From positions 1-64,000 of the forward strand of contig CAMCAZ010000002.1 in the NCBI GenBank assembly GCA_945872795.1: a stretch of DNA of 64,000 nt. The letters run 5' to 3'. Shown piece by piece: positions 9,649 to 21,708 of this stretch. Position 1 is the stretch's first letter. Each line of letters begins with the position of its first letter. Source of the DNA: Chryseobacterium gleum (GTDB taxonomy: Bacteria; Bacteroidota; Bacteroidia; Flavobacteriales_F; PHOS-HE28). The notes under the pieces were generated by a model. The model searched no databases and was not told where the DNA came from. It was given only the letters and a program-made list of their open reading frames with translations. The position numbers were made by a program, and so were the translations under genes.

Positions 9649-11754
9649 TCACTGTGCTGACCGCACGATGCGGTGCTTCCACCGCTCATTCCCTTGGGAA
9701 AGTTCCAGCAAATAGATACCCGGGGAAAGGGTCCGGAGGTCCAAGGAGGCCTTTCCACTTCCACCGTGCCAAATTCCCCTGCCCAGCACCGATCGGCCGG
9801 CAAGGTCAAGCACATGGGCTGTGACCCGACCGTTGGACAGACCGTACAGAGGTATGTCGAGCAGTCCTGTGGTGGGATTCGGAAAGGGAGCGGCGTTCCG
9901 TAAGGCCTCAGACCCATCGGCGACCGCAGCGGAAATGCACTCACCGGGGATGGAGCCGTCCAGCCATTCCAAGCGGGCGGCGATGAAAGCCTTGAGCTCG
10001 TCGATCTCGCCGGCGTAGGAGCTGGGGATGGGCGAGGGGTTGGGCCAGACATATGCGCCCAGGATGGGCCAATTGCTGAAATTGCGCGCCTGTGCCTCAT
10101 CCAAGCGGGTGGCCATGGAGTCGCAGTAGGTGTGCAAGGCGGCCAGGCTCAAGGTCCCTCCGCGCAGGGTGTTCCAACGGCACCGCAGTTCGTTCCGGAA
10201 CGAGGCATCCTCCAGCAAACGCTCCCACCAGAAGGGGACCTGCCAATTGTCGCCCCCGCAGACCTCCCCGAACTGATAGGCCCAGGTGTTCGCGTCACTG
10301 CCTGAACAGTAGTCGGCGTTCCCGTAGGCCAGGTCATGGTCCCAGATCGGCCCGATCTTCAGCTTGCCACCATTGCTCGCCTTGTCCTTGTGCAAAAAGG
10401 TGCTGATCCGGTAACCGTCCACATTGCGCGCAAGCTCGTTCAGGATGAAATGGTCGATAAAGGATGAGGCGTCGATGTAACGCGCATAACCCAGGTCAGG
10501 GTCCGCGAATTCCGATCCCGCCAGCGCGGTCTCAAAACTGTCCACGTACGCTTGTATGTAAGCCGCCTGCTCCGGTACAAGGTCCTCCGGTGAGGGATAT
10601 TCATACTGGAAATAGATGGTCTGTCCATATTCAGCGCTCAGTGGTGCCTGGCTTGAGGTCCATCCCGCCCCCGTGCCGCCCGTGGTCTTGTCGACCTTGA
10701 TGATGTACCCGCCGCTCAGGTCATCGCCGCTCACTTCGTCCGTGTCCAAGCGCGCGATATCCACACGTTCGCCGTCCCGCTTGATCTTCTCCATCAGCAC
10801 ATACACACCGATGTATGCCCCGTCCAACAGCACCTCCACATGCTGGTGGCGTGATGCATAGCGACCCATGCGTTGCGAGAGGGTGTAGGTCAGCGTGTTG
10901 TTCAGCAGGGATTTGTCCGAGTAGCTCGCTGAGAGGATCCAATCCGACTCTTCAGGCATGCCCAACAGGGACACGTTGATATCAGCGCCCAACAGGTCCC
11001 AGGTCTCGAAACCATAGGATTTCTTGGGGAACATCTGCGAACTGGAACCGCGTAGCTCGATCCCGATCTTGCCATCATAGCCGTTGGGCGCGTCGGTCGG
11101 GGTGTTGATCGTACCAGGGCCATTGTCGATGATGCGCATGTCGGCCATCACCTTCGGGTCATCGGGGATCGTCTGTCCGCCAGTGTTGATCAGGACGATG
11201 GGCAGGTTGGAACTGACGAAGGGTGTGTACGAAGCAGGGTCGGAACCGAACTGCAACGACCACGAGAGCAGCTCGCCCGCATCGGCAAATGGCCAGACAT
11301 CCTGTACCACCAGTTGCCATTCACCATTTCCCGAAGCGCCATCGTTCACCAGCCCCAGGGGCATCTGTGGACGGAATACACCGGTGAAGGGCGCACCGCC
11401 GGAGGTGATCGATGTGGAGGCATCGCCCCGGAAACAGGTACTGATGTACCCATCCCCGTCCCCACCGTTCCCTGCAGTGAGCAGCACGGTCGTGCCCTGC
11501 GGTGATATCAGGCGGATCTCGAGGTCGGCAACCCAGCTATGGGGAAGGTCGATGCAGACCGCCTCCAAACCGAACTGGACCGTGTCAAGCACCTGCCCCA
11601 GGCCTGAGACCGGCAGAACGAAGGTCATAGCAGGGCCATCGTCGGGTATGGCCCCCCCGGTGCCGTTGAAGGTCTGTGCAGCGAGTCCCGAGTGGAATAA
11701 GGGAATGAGGACAATGGATAGGAGGTGGGACGTCCGGCTGCGGCGTGATGACAT
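9649..11754 (-). CDS. CotH kinase family protein with proprotein convertase P-domain and T9SS sorting domain
   Basis: CotH core (KKSYGFETWD...LLNNTLTYTLSQRMGRYASRHQHVEVLLDGAYIGVYVLMEKIKRDGERVDIARL...IWDHDLAYGN), upstream P-domain-like segment, C-terminal PFPNPTTGLLDIPLYGL...GIYLLELSQGNERWKHRIVRSAQ. Confidence 0.8.
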   Translation of the reverse strand: MSSRRSRTSHLLSIVLIPLFHSGLAAQTFNGTGGAIPDDGPAMTFVLPVSGLGQVLDTVQFGLEAVCIDLPHSWVADLEIRLISPQGTTVLLTAGNGGDGDGYISTCFRGDASTSITSGGAPFTGVFRPQMPLGLVNDGASGNGEWQLVVQDVWPFADAGELLSWSLQFGSDPASYTPFVSSNLPIVLINTGGQTIPDDPKVMADMRIIDNGPGTINTPTDAPNGYDGKIGIELRGSSSQMFPKKSYGFETWDLLGADINVSLLGMPEESDWILSASYSDKSLLNNTLTYTLSQRMGRYASRHQHVEVLLDGAYIGVYVLMEKIKRDGERVDIARLDTDEVSGDDLSGGYIIKVDKTTGGTGAGWTSSQAPLSAEYGQTIYFQYEYPSPEDLVPEQAAYIQAYVDSFETALAGSEFADPDLGYARYIDASSFIDHFILNELARNVDGYRISTFLHKDKASNGGKLKIGPIWDHDLAYGNADYCSGSDANTWAYQFGEVCGGDNWQVPFWWERLLEDASFRNELRCRWNTLRGGTLSLAALHTYCDSMATRLDEAQARNFSNWPILGAYVWPNPSPIPSSYAGEIDELKAFIAARLEWLDGSIPGECISAAVADGSEALRNAAPFPNPTTGLLDIPLYGLSNGRVTAHVLDLAGRSVLGRGIWHGGSGKASLDLRTLSPGIYLLELSQGNERWKHRIVRSAQ

Positions 11755-11902
11755 AAGGATGACGTTAATGCAATGTTACGCAACGGTGAAGACCTGCCGC
11801 TTGTTCCAAGACCAGGCCATAAGGTCCAACGGCTGCAAGGATCGGCACAGCGGCCTCCCAAGGGGCGACATCGATCAGCCTCGCGGTCAGGATGCCGGAA
11901 CG

Positions 11903-11910
11903 TACCTTTG
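11903..11910 (+). promoter_or_regulatory. Bacteroidota-type -7 motif (TACCTTTG) upstream of the desaturase
   Basis: Matches TAnnTTTG, 28 bp before the ATG at 11938. Confidence 0.5.
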
Positions 11911-11937
11911 CGGGCCGACGAACCGGTGTCACGTTCC

Positions 11938-13014
11938 ATGTCCCAACCCACTTTTGCCAGAACCGCTCCCGTTTTCTTCCAACGCCTCCGCGAGGTCACC
12001 GAGGCCTACTTCATGGAGAACAATATCGCCAAGACAGGTGACCATCGTCTCTACTGGAAGACCGCCATCCTGCTGACCGCATTGGTTGGACTATACACGG
12101 TCCTGGTGTTCTTCACCCCTTCGTCCGTCCTGCTTTCACTGGCCCTGTGCGCCCTCCTGGGCGTGGTGCTGGCCAGTGTGGGGTTCAACGTGATGCACGA
12201 TGGCGCCCATGGCAGCTACAGCCGCAAGCAGTGGGTGAACGAGATGATGGGGCACTCCCTCAACCTGCTCGGCGGTAGCGTCTATTTCTGGAAGCTCAAG
12301 CACAACGTCAACCACCACACGTTCACCAACGTGGAGGGCATGGATGACGACATCGACATCAAGCCCTGGGTGCGCGTGCACGAGGGCCAGCCAAAACATT
12401 GGTTCCACCGCTTCCAGCACATCTACAGCCTGCTCCTTTATGGGCTCACCTACCTGTTCTGGATCTTCTACAACGACCTGAAGAAGTACTTCACCGGCAA
12501 GATCGCGGACAACACGCAGATGAAACCGATGAGCGTGAAGGAGCACATCATCTTCTGGGTGACCAAGGTCACCTATGTGGCGGTGTTCCTCGTGTTGCCC
12601 ATGTTCTTCGCTGGCGTCGTTCCCACCCTTGTGGGTTATGGTGTGATGGTGTTCGTGACCGGGGTCTTCATCGCCGTGGTGTTCCAGCTCGCCCATGTGG
12701 TGGAGCATACGGACTTCGTTCACCCCGAGACCGACGGCACGCACATCGAGGCCGAATGGGCCGTGCACCAGGTGGCCACCACGGTGAACTTCGCCACGCA
12801 CAACAAGGTCTGGAACTGGCTGTTCGGCGGGCTGAACTTCCAGGTGGAGCACCACCTGTTCCCCCGCATCAGCCACGTGCACTACCCCGAGATCAACAAG
12901 CGCCTGAAGGAGGTGTGCGCCGAGTTCGGCATCCAGTACCGCGAGTACCCCACGATGCGCAGCGCCTTGTGGTCGCACCTGTTGCATCTGCGGCAGGTGG
13001 GGATGGCGGCTTAA
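11938..13014 (+). CDS. Acyl-CoA / fatty acid desaturase family protein
   Basis: Three histidine boxes: HDGAHGS, HNVNHHTFTN, QVEHHLFP. Start set at 11938. Confidence 0.9.
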   Translation: MSQPTFARTAPVFFQRLREVTEAYFMENNIAKTGDHRLYWKTAILLTALVGLYTVLVFFTPSSVLLSLALCALLGVVLASVGFNVMHDGAHGSYSRKQWVNEMMGHSLNLLGGSVYFWKLKHNVNHHTFTNVEGMDDDIDIKPWVRVHEGQPKHWFHRFQHIYSLLLYGLTYLFWIFYNDLKKYFTGKIADNTQMKPMSVKEHIIFWVTKVTYVAVFLVLPMFFAGVVPTLVGYGVMVFVTGVFIAVVFQLAHVVEHTDFVHPETDGTHIEAEWAVHQVATTVNFATHNKVWNWLFGGLNFQVEHHLFPRISHVHYPEINKRLKEVCAEFGIQYREYPTMRSALWSHLLHLRQVGMAA

Positions 13015-13021
13015 GATGTGA

Positions 13022-13097
13022 TGTGTGAGTGAGGAGTTGTGAAGTGTGATCGGCGCCACTTTACAGCTCACAAGTCACACTTCACCACTCACAATTC
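13022..13097. repeat. Imperfect inverted repeat between convergent genes
   Basis: TGTGTGAGTGAGGAGTTGTGAAGTGTGA pairs with TCACACTTCACCACTCACAATTC. Confidence 0.6.
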
Positions 13098-13109
13098 GTT
13101 CAGCCCATC

Positions 13110-14738
13110 TCACTCCAGTGCCACCGTCATGTCCTTCGGGTGCTTCACCGTGTAGCTGAAACCGAGCTTCTTCGTGGCCTTCGGCGCCAAGGTGAAGTTC
13201 CAGGTCAGGAAGCCCTTTTGGTCATCGACCACCGCTTCCCCAGTGTCCTCCAGTTTCACCTCGATCTCGCTCTGTGGGCTCAGCGGGAACTGGTCGCGCA
13301 CCTCCAGGTCCACCGTCGTGCCCTTGGTGTTGCGCACAGTGAGGTCCCACCCGACGGTCACGGTGCGTTTTCCGCCCACCACGGCCTTTTGGTCCATGGT
13401 CTTGCGCTTCACCCGTTCCACCACTACGCCCTTGTCACGGCCCAGGCTGATGTCCAGGGTGTCCTTGGGCAGGTCCAGCTGCAGGAAGCTCTGGCCCACG
13501 AAGGTGCCTTCAAAGAAGACGTTCGCCTCGCCGGGCAGCAGGTTCAAGTCCTCCCAACCGGTGGTGCGCGCGTAGAGGAAGGCGTCCTTGTCCAACTTCG
13601 GAGTGGCGTAATGCTTGAAGGTGGCCGGAATGCTGTGGTTCTTTACCCCCACCATGTGCGGCACGCCATCGCTCGGTACGGTGAACGGGGTCTCGATCAC
13701 GAACTCCACGGTGGTGGTGCGGTAGGCCACGGCATTCGCCACGACCGTACTTGCGTCGAGATCTTCGTACTTTTCATCATCCATCGCAACTCCTCCATAG
13801 GCCACGCTCGGCGCTGGTTCAGACTTCCGAGAACGACTGCTGATGGTCACTTCCTGCAGGTATTGCGGGCGTGGAATGAACAGTGTCCACGGGTTGAGGC
13901 CGGGCATCACACCGCCCAATGTCGGGTTGCCACTGCTCAGGCTCAGGTTCACCTTGCTCCAATCCTCGCCCGTGTTGTTGGTCACCTGCGCCTTCATCAG
14001 CAGTTCAATGGGCTGGCCCACGGCCTTGGCACGCAGGTCATATGCCGGCGTCCACCCCGCATTGCCCACGAAATAGCTGAGGGTGAAACTGGCGCTCACC
14101 TCCACGGCACTGCTGATCTCCACCACCACTTCGCTCGTGGGGCGTGGCGCCTGGCTTTGTAGGGTGGCCAACTGTTGGCGCAGCTTGTCAGCCTCTTTGC
14201 CGATCGCCTGCTTTTTCTCCTCCTGTACCAGCCAGCCCACTTTCATGGCCTTCATGCGCTCGCGGATGTAGTCGTTCACGGCCTGCAACTGGGCGGCGGT
14301 GAGGCCGTTCTGCTGGCCACCCACCGTGCTGTTCTTCAGCAGCAATTGCTCCTCGTTGACCCATACCTGCTGTACGCCGTTCTCGATGTTATAGTCGTGC
14401 TCCAGCTTTTTGATCTGTTCCTGCAGGCTTTCCACCTCCTTCTTCTGGGGGCTTTCCGTCAGGTAGTTGATCCGGTGGTTCACGCTCAGGATGCTGTAAC
14501 CGCCCTTGCCCGTGACCTGGATGCTCTGTGGATCGATGCCTTGGGCGAGCCCCGTGAAGACCCACAGGGTGGTCCCCGCGGGGATGGTCGCCGAGGCACT
14601 GCGGCTCACCTGTGCACCGCTCAGGAAGACCTTGGCCTCCTGGATCTTGCTGGTGAGGGACCGCTCCCCTTCGGCCGCCATGGCCGTCAGGGAAAGTGTA
14701 GTGATCAGGGAGAGGGAGATGGCGCGAAGCAGGCCCAT
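13110..14738 (-). CDS. DUF4139 / mucoidy inhibitor MuiA family-like protein
   Basis: Signal peptide MGLLRAISLSLITTLSLTAMAAEG; KIQEAKVFLSGAQVSRSASATIPAGTTLWVFTGLAQGIDPQSIQV; C-terminal TVGWDLTVRNTKGTTVDLEVRDQFPLS. Confidence 0.75.
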   Translation of the reverse strand: MGLLRAISLSLITTLSLTAMAAEGERSLTSKIQEAKVFLSGAQVSRSASATIPAGTTLWVFTGLAQGIDPQSIQVTGKGGYSILSVNHRINYLTESPQKKEVESLQEQIKKLEHDYNIENGVQQVWVNEEQLLLKNSTVGGQQNGLTAAQLQAVNDYIRERMKAMKVGWLVQEEKKQAIGKEADKLRQQLATLQSQAPRPTSEVVVEISSAVEVSASFTLSYFVGNAGWTPAYDLRAKAVGQPIELLMKAQVTNNTGEDWSKVNLSLSSGNPTLGGVMPGLNPWTLFIPRPQYLQEVTISSRSRKSEPAPSVAYGGVAMDDEKYEDLDASTVVANAVAYRTTTVEFVIETPFTVPSDGVPHMVGVKNHSIPATFKHYATPKLDKDAFLYARTTGWEDLNLLPGEANVFFEGTFVGQSFLQLDLPKDTLDISLGRDKGVVVERVKRKTMDQKAVVGGKRTVTVGWDLTVRNTKGTTVDLEVRDQFPLSPQSEIEVKLEDTGEAVVDDQKGFLTWNFTLAPKATKKLGFSYTVKHPKDMTVALE

Positions 14739-14840
14739 GTTCAGGTGGTTTACGAGCGTGAAGGTACCGAGCCGGTACTTGCCCGACGGAAGGCTGTACA
14801 CCCTACGGGTCGTTCGGTTCAAGGACCACCTACAACGAAC

Positions 14841-14870
14841 AAGCCCCGACCTTCCGGCCGGGGCTTGCAT
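14841..14870 (-). terminator. Putative terminator of groESL
   Basis: AAGCCCCGACCTTCCGGCCGGGGCTT stem-loop just downstream of the groEL stop. Confidence 0.65.
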
Positions 14871-14890
14871 ACGTCAGTTGTAGGAACGGC

Positions 14891-16531
14891 TTACATCATG
14901 CCGCCCATGTCGCCCATGCCACCGCCGTGGCCGTGGCCTGCGGACTTCTCCTCGGGCTCCTCGCTGATCACGCACTCGGTGGTGAGCAACATGGCCGCGA
15001 TGGATGCGGCGTTCTCCAGGGCGACACGCGTCACCTTGGTGGGGTCGATCACACCGGCGGCGAGCAGGTTCTCATACTCCTCGGTGCGGGCGTTGAAGCC
15101 GAAATCGGCCTTGCCCTCACGCACCTTCTGGACGATGATGCTTCCCTCCAGTCCGGCGTTGGCCACGATCTGGCGCAGGGGTTCCTCGATGGCGCGGCGC
15201 ACGATGGCCATGCCCGTGGTCTCGTCGGCGTTGATGCCTTCCATTTTCTCCAGCACCTTCTGGGCGCGGATGTAGGCCACTCCACCACCGGGTACGATGC
15301 CTTCCTCTACAGCAGCACGGGTGGCGTGCAGGGCGTCATCCACACGGTCCTTCTTCTCCTTCATCTCCACCTCCGTGGCGGCACCGATGTAGAGCACGGC
15401 CACACCGCCGGCCAGCTTGGCCAGACGCTCCTGCAGCTTCTCCTTGTCGTAGTCGCTCGTGGTGCTCTCGATCTGGGCCTTGATCTGGTTCACGCGGCCC
15501 TTGATGTCGTCCTTCTTGCCGGCACCGTTCACGATCGTGGTGTTGTCCTTGTCGATCGTGATCTTCTCGGCCTTGCCCAGCATGCTCAGGTCGGCGTTCT
15601 CCAGCTTGAAGCCACGCTCCTCGCTGATCACGGTACCTCCGGTCAGGATGGCGATGTCCTCCAGCATGGCCTTGCGACGGTCGCCGAAGCCGGGTGCTTT
15701 CACGGCCACCACTTTCAGGGCGCCGCGGATCTTGTTCACCACCAGGGTGGCCAGTGCCTCACCGTCCACGTCCTCGCTGATGATCAGCAGGGGCTTGCCG
15801 GTCTGCACGCTCTTCTCCAGGATGGGGAGCAGCTCCTTCATGCTGCTGATCTTCTTGTCGTAGATCAGGATGTAGGCGTTCTCCAGGTCGGCCTCCATCT
15901 TCTCCGCGTTGGTCACGAAGTAGGGGCTCAGGTAGCCGCGGTCGAACTGCATGCCCTCCACCACTTCCACAGTGGTCTCGGTGCCTTTCGCCTCCTCCAC
16001 GGTGATCACTCCTTCCTTCTTCACCTTGGCCATGGCCTGGGCGATCAGGGCGCCGATGGTCTCATCGCTGTTCGCGCTGATGGTGGCCACCTGCTTGATC
16101 TTGTCGTTGTCCTCGCCCACGGTCTTGCTCATCTTCTTGAGCTCGGCGACCACGGCGATCACGGCCTTGTCGATACCGCGCTTCAGGTCCATGGGGTTGG
16201 CTCCGGCGGCCACGTTCTTCAGGCCGGCCGTCACGATGGCCTGGGCCAGTACGGTGGCGGTGGTGGTGCCATCACCGGCGATGTCGGCGGTCTTGCTGGC
16301 CACCTCCTTCAGCATCTGGGCGCCCATGTTCTCCACGGGGTCCTTCAGGGTGATCTCCTTCGCCACGGTCACACCGTCCTTGGTGACCTGGGGAGCACCG
16401 AATTTCTTGTCGATGATCACGTTGCGGCCCTTGGGACCGAGGGTCACCTTCACGGCGTTCGCGAGGTGGTCCACGCCACGCTTCAAACGGTCGCGGGCGT
16501 CAATGTCGAACTGGATGTTCTTGGCTGCCAT
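14891..16531 (-). CDS. groEL: Chaperonin GroEL
   Basis: [45 protein letters not shown]...C-terminal [15 protein letters not shown]. Confidence 0.98.
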   Translation of the reverse strand: MAAKNIQFDIDARDRLKRGVDHLANAVKVTLGPKGRNVIIDKKFGAPQVTKDGVTVAKEITLKDPVENMGAQMLKEVASKTADIAGDGTTTATVLAQAIVTAGLKNVAAGANPMDLKRGIDKAVIAVVAELKKMSKTVGEDNDKIKQVATISANSDETIGALIAQAMAKVKKEGVITVEEAKGTETTVEVVEGMQFDRGYLSPYFVTNAEKMEADLENAYILIYDKKISSMKELLPILEKSVQTGKPLLIISEDVDGEALATLVVNKIRGALKVVAVKAPGFGDRRKAMLEDIAILTGGTVISEERGFKLENADLSMLGKAEKITIDKDNTTIVNGAGKKDDIKGRVNQIKAQIESTTSDYDKEKLQERLAKLAGGVAVLYIGAATEVEMKEKKDRVDDALHATRAAVEEGIVPGGGVAYIRAQKVLEKMEGINADETTGMAIVRRAIEEPLRQIVANAGLEGSIIVQKVREGKADFGFNARTEEYENLLAAGVIDPTKVTRVALENAASIAAMLLTTECVISEEPEEKSAGHGHGGGMGDMGGMM

Positions 16532-16549
16532 TTTCTGCTTCTGTTTTGC

Positions 16550-16843
16550 TTAGTTCAACACAGCGTAGATGTCGCTCTCACGCATGATGAGATAGTCCTT
16601 GCCCTCGAGGCTGAGCTCCGTACCACTGTACTTGCCGTAGAGGATCTCGTCACCCACCTTCACGCTCAGGGGCGTCACCTTGCCATCGTCGGCGATACGA
16701 CCATTGCCCACGGCGATGATCTTGCCGCGCTGGGGCTTCTCTTTCGCCGTATCAGGGATGATGATGCCACCCTTGGTGGTCTCTTCAGCGGCTGCGGCCT
16801 GTACCAGGACGCGGTCCGCCAATGGGTTCACTTTCGTCGCCAT
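16550..16843 (-). CDS. groES: Co-chaperonin GroES
   Basis: [46 protein letters not shown]. Starts at residue 17 of the listed ORF. Confidence 0.97.
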   Translation of the reverse strand: MATKVNPLADRVLVQAAAAEETTKGGIIIPDTAKEKPQRGKIIAVGNGRIADDGKVTPLSVKVGDEILYGKYSGTELSLEGKDYLIMRESDIYAVLN

Positions 16844-17032
16844 AGCGTTGCTCGATTTGATTTGTTCGGTTAGTGCGGAAGTTCCTTCCACGCGCGCCCT
16901 TCGTCAATACGTATGCCACGCCTCCTTCCCGGCGGGAAGGCTGACAAGTTTGCCATGCAGGGTGAACGTGGCGGGATGATCGTCAGGGGCTAAGCTGCCA
17001 TCCTGACAAGGCCAAGGCCACTGTAGCGGGAA

Positions 17033-17353
17033 TTACTCCGCAGGAGGTGCCTCCTCGACCGGAGCATCTCCGCCCTCCACTGGGGCCTCGGTGCCTTCGA
17101 TCGTCGTGTCCAGGTCGTCCACGATGGCGTTACCGCTGTCCTGCAGACCTGCCGAGACCAGGCAGAGCACCATCAGCGCGGTGGCCAGCGTCCAGGTACC
17201 CTTCTCCAGGAAGTCGGCGGTGCGTTGCACGCCACCGATCTGCTGGGCGCCGGTGAAGCCGGCCGCCAAGCCGCCTCCCTTGGGGTTCTGGGCCAGTACG
17301 ACCAAGGCCAGCAATGCACAGATGATCAGGATGATGATGGAGATGGCGACCAT
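17033..17353 (-). CDS. secG: Preprotein translocase subunit SecG
   Basis: Two TM helices with QNPKGGGLAAGFTGAQQIGGVQRTADFLEKGTW. Confidence 0.9.
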   Translation of the reverse strand: MVAISIIILIICALLALVVLAQNPKGGGLAAGFTGAQQIGGVQRTADFLEKGTWTLATALMVLCLVSAGLQDSGNAIVDDLDTTIEGTEAPVEGGDAPVEEAPPAE

Positions 17354-17356
17354 GGC

Positions 17357-18493
17357 TTAGGGATTCAGTTGCTCTTCGAGCGATCGGGAAAGGGCGACAA
17401 AGTAAGCGCTTTTCTCCGGGTATTTCACAGCAAGCTTACGGTAGGCGTCGATCGCCTTGGTCAGGTTGCCCTGCTTCTCGTAGATCCGGGCCAGGGTCTC
17501 GGTGACCAGCCCCGCCGTATCGTCCAGGCTACGCTTGGCCGCCTGTTGAGGGGTGAAGAAGGCGGTCTTCTTGGCGGGAGCCGGGCTTTCCTGCTCGATG
17601 AAGCGATCGATGAGGTCCCGGCTCACCGCAGGGGCAACAGGCGGCTTCGCCACCGGGACCGTGTTCGATCCTGAGGGTTCCGAGGGCAGATCGGTGATCG
17701 CTGATCCAGTTCCAGACGCTTCGGGCTCCCCGGCCGTTTCGCTCAACCAGTCGGTGAAGCGCAGGCGCGACGAACGGGCCACCACAGGGCGTGGCGCAGG
17801 GTTGGCCGCGCCAGGCAAGACCTCCGGAATGGTCCTCGGCACGTTGACCGGGCTTGCCGCTGTCCTTGCGGGATCGGCAACGGGCTCGGTCACCTGCGGT
17901 GGGATGCGCGGCGCCGGTGCGTGCAGGGTCAGGTCGTAGGCGCTGGCCAACGCGGCCTCCAGGATCTGGCGCTCCAGTGGGTCCTCTTCGTCGGTCTCCT
18001 CCACTTGTGCCGCAACATCCGTGACCGCCAGTGCATCGGTGGGCTGTTCCACCTCTGGGATAACGGGAAGCGGGGAAGGGATCTCCCCGGCCGGCACCAT
18101 GGGCAATATGGCCTCCGCGGTGATCTCCACATGATCAAGCTCCGTGGCCGCGGGTGGGGGCGGAGCGATGGCCGGTGTGGCGGAAGGGCGACGGTCCTCC
18201 ACGATCCGAAGCGTAGCGATGGGGGCGGGAGCAGGCATCGGGTCGCGCTCCACCAGGTCGTACAGCACTTCACGCGAGGGCAGGTGCGCTGCGGTGCGCT
18301 GCAGGGTGGTGTCAAAGCCCACATCGCCCAGAGAGCGCTCACCGGCAGCGCGCAGCAACTGGGCTCCCGTGAACCAGGGCGAACGCTCGGCCAGGTCCTT
18401 CAGGCCCGCCAGGTCCTGACGTTCCACCGCCAAGGGGTCACGCACCAGTTTATCGAGCCGTTCGCGTTCCATGTTCACCTGTCCGTTCACCAA
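17357..18493 (-). CDS. TPR-like hypothetical protein
   Basis: C-terminal TETLARIYEKQGNLTKAIDAYRKLAVKYPEKSAYFVALSRSLEE. Located in the miaB-lptE-secG cluster. Confidence 0.6.
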   Translation of the reverse strand: MVNGQVNMERERLDKLVRDPLAVERQDLAGLKDLAERSPWFTGAQLLRAAGERSLGDVGFDTTLQRTAAHLPSREVLYDLVERDPMPAPAPIATLRIVEDRRPSATPAIAPPPPAATELDHVEITAEAILPMVPAGEIPSPLPVIPEVEQPTDALAVTDVAAQVEETDEEDPLERQILEAALASAYDLTLHAPAPRIPPQVTEPVADPARTAASPVNVPRTIPEVLPGAANPAPRPVVARSSRLRFTDWLSETAGEPEASGTGSAITDLPSEPSGSNTVPVAKPPVAPAVSRDLIDRFIEQESPAPAKKTAFFTPQQAAKRSLDDTAGLVTETLARIYEKQGNLTKAIDAYRKLAVKYPEKSAYFVALSRSLEEQLNP

Positions 18494-18978
18494 TTCCCCA
18501 ATGTCCGGTCGAAGATATCCTGTGCCAGCTGTTCACTGATCTGTTCCACCAGATTGTCTTCCACGCTCACCAGGTCCTGCGAGCTTTCGTAATCCGCGAA
18601 GCGGGAAAAGGTCGACTCGCTGTTCTTCTTGGGTTCCAAGGTGTTCACGTAGGTCACCTTCACCGTGAGGGTCAGGCGGTTCAGCGCCGCGGTCTCGTTC
18701 GCCTGGATGCTGACGGGCTGCACGTCATAGCCCACAATGGCGCCGCTGTACTGTACGTCACCCTCCTCCCGGGCCAGCTTCAAGGGGGTCTGGGCCAGCA
18801 GCAGGTCGCGCAGGGTCTCGGTGAAGACCTGTGCGCTCTGGGGCGTGGCCAGCGGACTGCGGGCCTCGAAGAGCTCCACACTGACCGTCCGTGCATTGCC
18901 GACATCACCTCCGGTGAACGAGTAGTTCACCCGGCAGCCCGCGGCCAGCACGATCAGGACGGCCAGGATCAGCCTCAT
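18487..18978 (-). CDS. lptE: LptE family LPS-assembly lipoprotein
   Basis: Lipobox VLAAGC; CRVNYSFTGGDVGNARTVSVELFEARSPLATPQSAQVFTETLRDLL. Confidence 0.8.
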   Translation of the reverse strand: MRLILAVLIVLAAGCRVNYSFTGGDVGNARTVSVELFEARSPLATPQSAQVFTETLRDLLLAQTPLKLAREEGDVQYSGAIVGYDVQPVSIQANETAALNRLTLTVKVTYVNTLEPKKNSESTFSRFADYESSQDLVSVEDNLVEQISEQLAQDIFDRTLGNW

Positions 18979-20179
18979 TGGATGTTGTATTCCTTGATCT
19001 TCCGGTACAGCGTGCGTTCGCTGATCCCCAGTTCCTGGGCGGCGTTCTTCCGTCGGTTCCGGTGCTTGGTGAGCGCCTTGCGGATCAGCTCCTTCTCCTT
19101 GGCCTCGATGCTCAAGGTCTCCTCCACCTCGGTGTGGTCCACATCCTCGTCCACATCGCCGGGCATCTGGATGCTCATGGTGCCGGGCGCCGCCGCAGGG
19201 GCGGCCATCATCAGTTCGTCCCGGTAGACCGGTGCCATGGTGCTGGGCATCGGCTGACCGCCGCTCAGGGCCTTCACCTGCTCCTTCAGGGCATTCAGGT
19301 CGCTCTTCATGTCGAAGAGGAACTTGAAGATCAGCTCCCGTTCGTTGATGCTCTCCATAGTGCCGCCACCACCTGTGCCGCCCACGGGGATCAAGGCACT
19401 GGTCTCCTCCGGCAGGTAGCTCCGGAGCGAGAGGGCGTCCACCTCGCGGTGTTGCTCGATGACGCTCATCTGCTCCACGAGGTTGCGCAGTTGGCGCACG
19501 TTTCCGGGCCAGCGGTAGTTGGTGAGCAGGGGCAGGGCATCCTCCCGCAACTGCAAGGGAGGGGCCTTGTACTTGGCTGCCGTTTCCTGCGCGAAGTAGC
19601 GGAACAGCAGGTGGATGTCCTCCTTGCGCTCCCGCAGGGCCGGCACCTGGATGGGGATGGTGTTCAAGCGGTAGTACAGGTCCTCGCGGAAGGTGCTCTT
19701 CTTGATCGCCAGCAACATGTTCACGTTGGTGGCGGCCACTACGCGCACATTGGTCTTCTGGGCCTTGCTGCTGCCCACGCGGATGAACTCACCCGTCTCC
19801 AGCACGCGCAACAGGCGCACCTGCGTGGTGAGGGGCAGTTCGCCCACTTCATCCAGGAAGATGGTGCCGCCATTAGCCACCTCGAAGTAGCCTTTGCGGG
19901 CCTCGTGAGCACCGGTGAATGAGCCCTTCTCATGCCCGAAGAGCTCGCTGTCGATGGTCCCCTCCGGAATGGCACCACAGTTCACAGCGATGTAGGGGCC
20001 GTGCTTCCGTGCACTGAAGGCATGGATGATCTGGGGCATCACCTCCTTGCCGGTGCCGCTCTCGCCCGTGATCAATACGCTGAGGTCCGTGGGAGCCACC
20101 TGCGCGGCGATCTCAATGGCCCGGTCGAGACCCGCAGAGGTGCCGATGATGCCGAAACGCTGTTTGATGGGTTGAACGT

Positions 20180-20183
<4 letters not shown>
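18975..20183 (-). CDS. Sigma-54 interaction domain (AAA+) Fis-family transcriptional regulator
   Basis: ITGESGTGKEVMPQIIH, GAHEARKGYFEVANGGTIFLDEVGELP, C-terminal HTH KNAAQELGISERTLYRKIKEYNI. Confidence 0.92.
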
Positions 20184-21637
<1,454 letters not shown>

Positions 21638-21708
21638 CGCGTGCTGTCAAAGGGGGGGCAAAGATACCCCCTGAACAGCATTTCTGCCAACATGGCAGTA
21701 GGTGCGCA

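Noticed and set aside
14927-16873. 648-aa plus-strand ORF opposite groEL/groES
   Set aside because: Shadow ORF of a GC-rich conserved gene on the other strand. Its His/Leu/Gly/Val-rich composition matches no recognisable family.
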